Assembly (NCBI GenBank): GCA_021604825.1
Contig: BQJS01000238.1
Span: forward strand, 1 to 6,338
Reading direction: 5' to 3'
DNA length: 6,338 nucleotides
DNA from: Phycisphaerae bacterium
Lineage (GTDB): Bacteria; Planctomycetota; Phycisphaerae; UBA1845
Below the pieces are notes generated by a model. That model was not told where the DNA came from, searched no databases, and was given only the letters and a program-made list of their open reading frames with translations. Shown in pieces: positions 5,997 to 6,338 of this stretch. Both the position numbers and the translations under genes were made by a program. Position 1 is the stretch's first letter. Each line of letters starts with the position of its first letter.

Positions 5997-6338
5997 ATGG
6001 CGCAGGAATTTCGACTACCGGATTTGGGAGAAGGGATCACCGAAGGGCAGATTGTTCGCATCATGTGCCAAAAGGGTGACACCATCACCGAAGATCAAAC
6101 CATCATGGAGGTCGAGACGGACAAAGCCGCCGTCGAAATCCCCTCACCTTTCGCGGGCGTTGCCTCCGAAATCCTCGTGTCCGAGGGGCAGACCGTCGCG
6201 GTTGGCGAAGTCCTGTTGAAAATCGAAGGCACCAACGGCAGCAGCGCGCCCGGTAAAACCTCAAAATCGACCAACGACGCTCCGGCAAAACCTAAAGAAG
6301 AAAAAGTCGCTCCACCAAGCGCGATCACGTCTGCAACC
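5997..6338 (+). CDS. pdhC: 2-oxoacid dehydrogenase complex E2 (dihydrolipoyl acetyltransferase), N-terminal part
   Basis: The first 114 codons are in the window and the frame is still open at the edge. E2 forms the complex core and passes the acetyl group from E1 to CoA through a swinging lipoyl arm. Residues 1-77 are one lipoyl (biotinyl/lipoyl-attachment) domain: FRLPDLGEGITEG (5-17), then EVETDKAAVEIPSP (38-51) with K43 as the lipoylated lysine, GQTV-VGEVLLKIE (64-77). From about 78 the sequence becomes a flexible linker rich in Ser, Lys, Ala and Pro, as is usual between lipoyl and subunit-binding domains. The peripheral-subunit-binding and catalytic domains lie beyond the window. Placement after pdhA-pdhB supports a pyruvate complex. 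A lipoyl domain alone cannot separate E2 types (acetyl, succinyl, branched-chain); the context does. Confidence 0.93.
   Translation, partial: MAQEFRLPDLGEGITEGQIVRIMCQKGDTITEDQTIMEVETDKAAVEIPSPFAGVASEILVSEGQTVAVGEVLLKIEGTNGSSAPGKTSKSTNDAPAKPKEEKVAPPSAITSAT

Overview
The window is a compact, moderately GC-rich stretch of a bacterial chromosome with every recognisable gene on the + strand. It carries central-metabolism genes: the 3' end of a polyprenyl (farnesyl-type) diphosphate synthase, 1-deoxy-D-xylulose-5-phosphate synthase (dxs), NAD kinase (nadK), both E1 subunits of a pyruvate dehydrogenase-type complex (pdhA, pdhB), and the first 114 codons of its lipoyl-bearing E2 (pdhC). I infer a planctomycete, most likely of the Pirellula/Rhodopirellula type. 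The grounds are a variant Dxs cofactor motif (GDASIVNG instead of GDGA-T-G), the GGTCCGC-type inverted repeat upstream of dxs, GTG starts and loose gene spacing. This rests on remembered family features and was not tested by a search.

Layout: 1-186 is the ispA C-terminus. Positions 187-450 are non-coding and hold an 8-bp hairpin (193-211), a REPIN-like pair of inverted palindromes (239-305), an extended -10 promoter candidate (370-378) and the dxs Shine-Dalgarno sequence. dxs is 451-2412. A 113-base gap with a GC-rich hairpin leads to nadK (2526-3368). Positions 3369-3751 hold no convincing gene but contain a possible promoter and a long pdhA leader. pdhA (3752-4846), pdhB (4913-5893) and pdhC (5997 to the window edge) follow with gaps of 66 and 103 bases, the latter two preceded by recognisable ribosome binding sites.

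The genes fit together metabolically. Dxs and PDH E1 are both thiamine diphosphate enzymes that decarboxylate pyruvate, one feeding the non-mevalonate isoprenoid pathway and the other making acetyl-CoA. IspA condenses the isoprenoid units. NadK makes the NADP pool whose reduced form is used later in the same pathway. There is no sign of phage, CRISPR, transposase or defence genes, and I found no undescribed multi-gene system. The points most worth a second look are the REPIN-like element, the altered Dxs motifs and the long pdhA leader.
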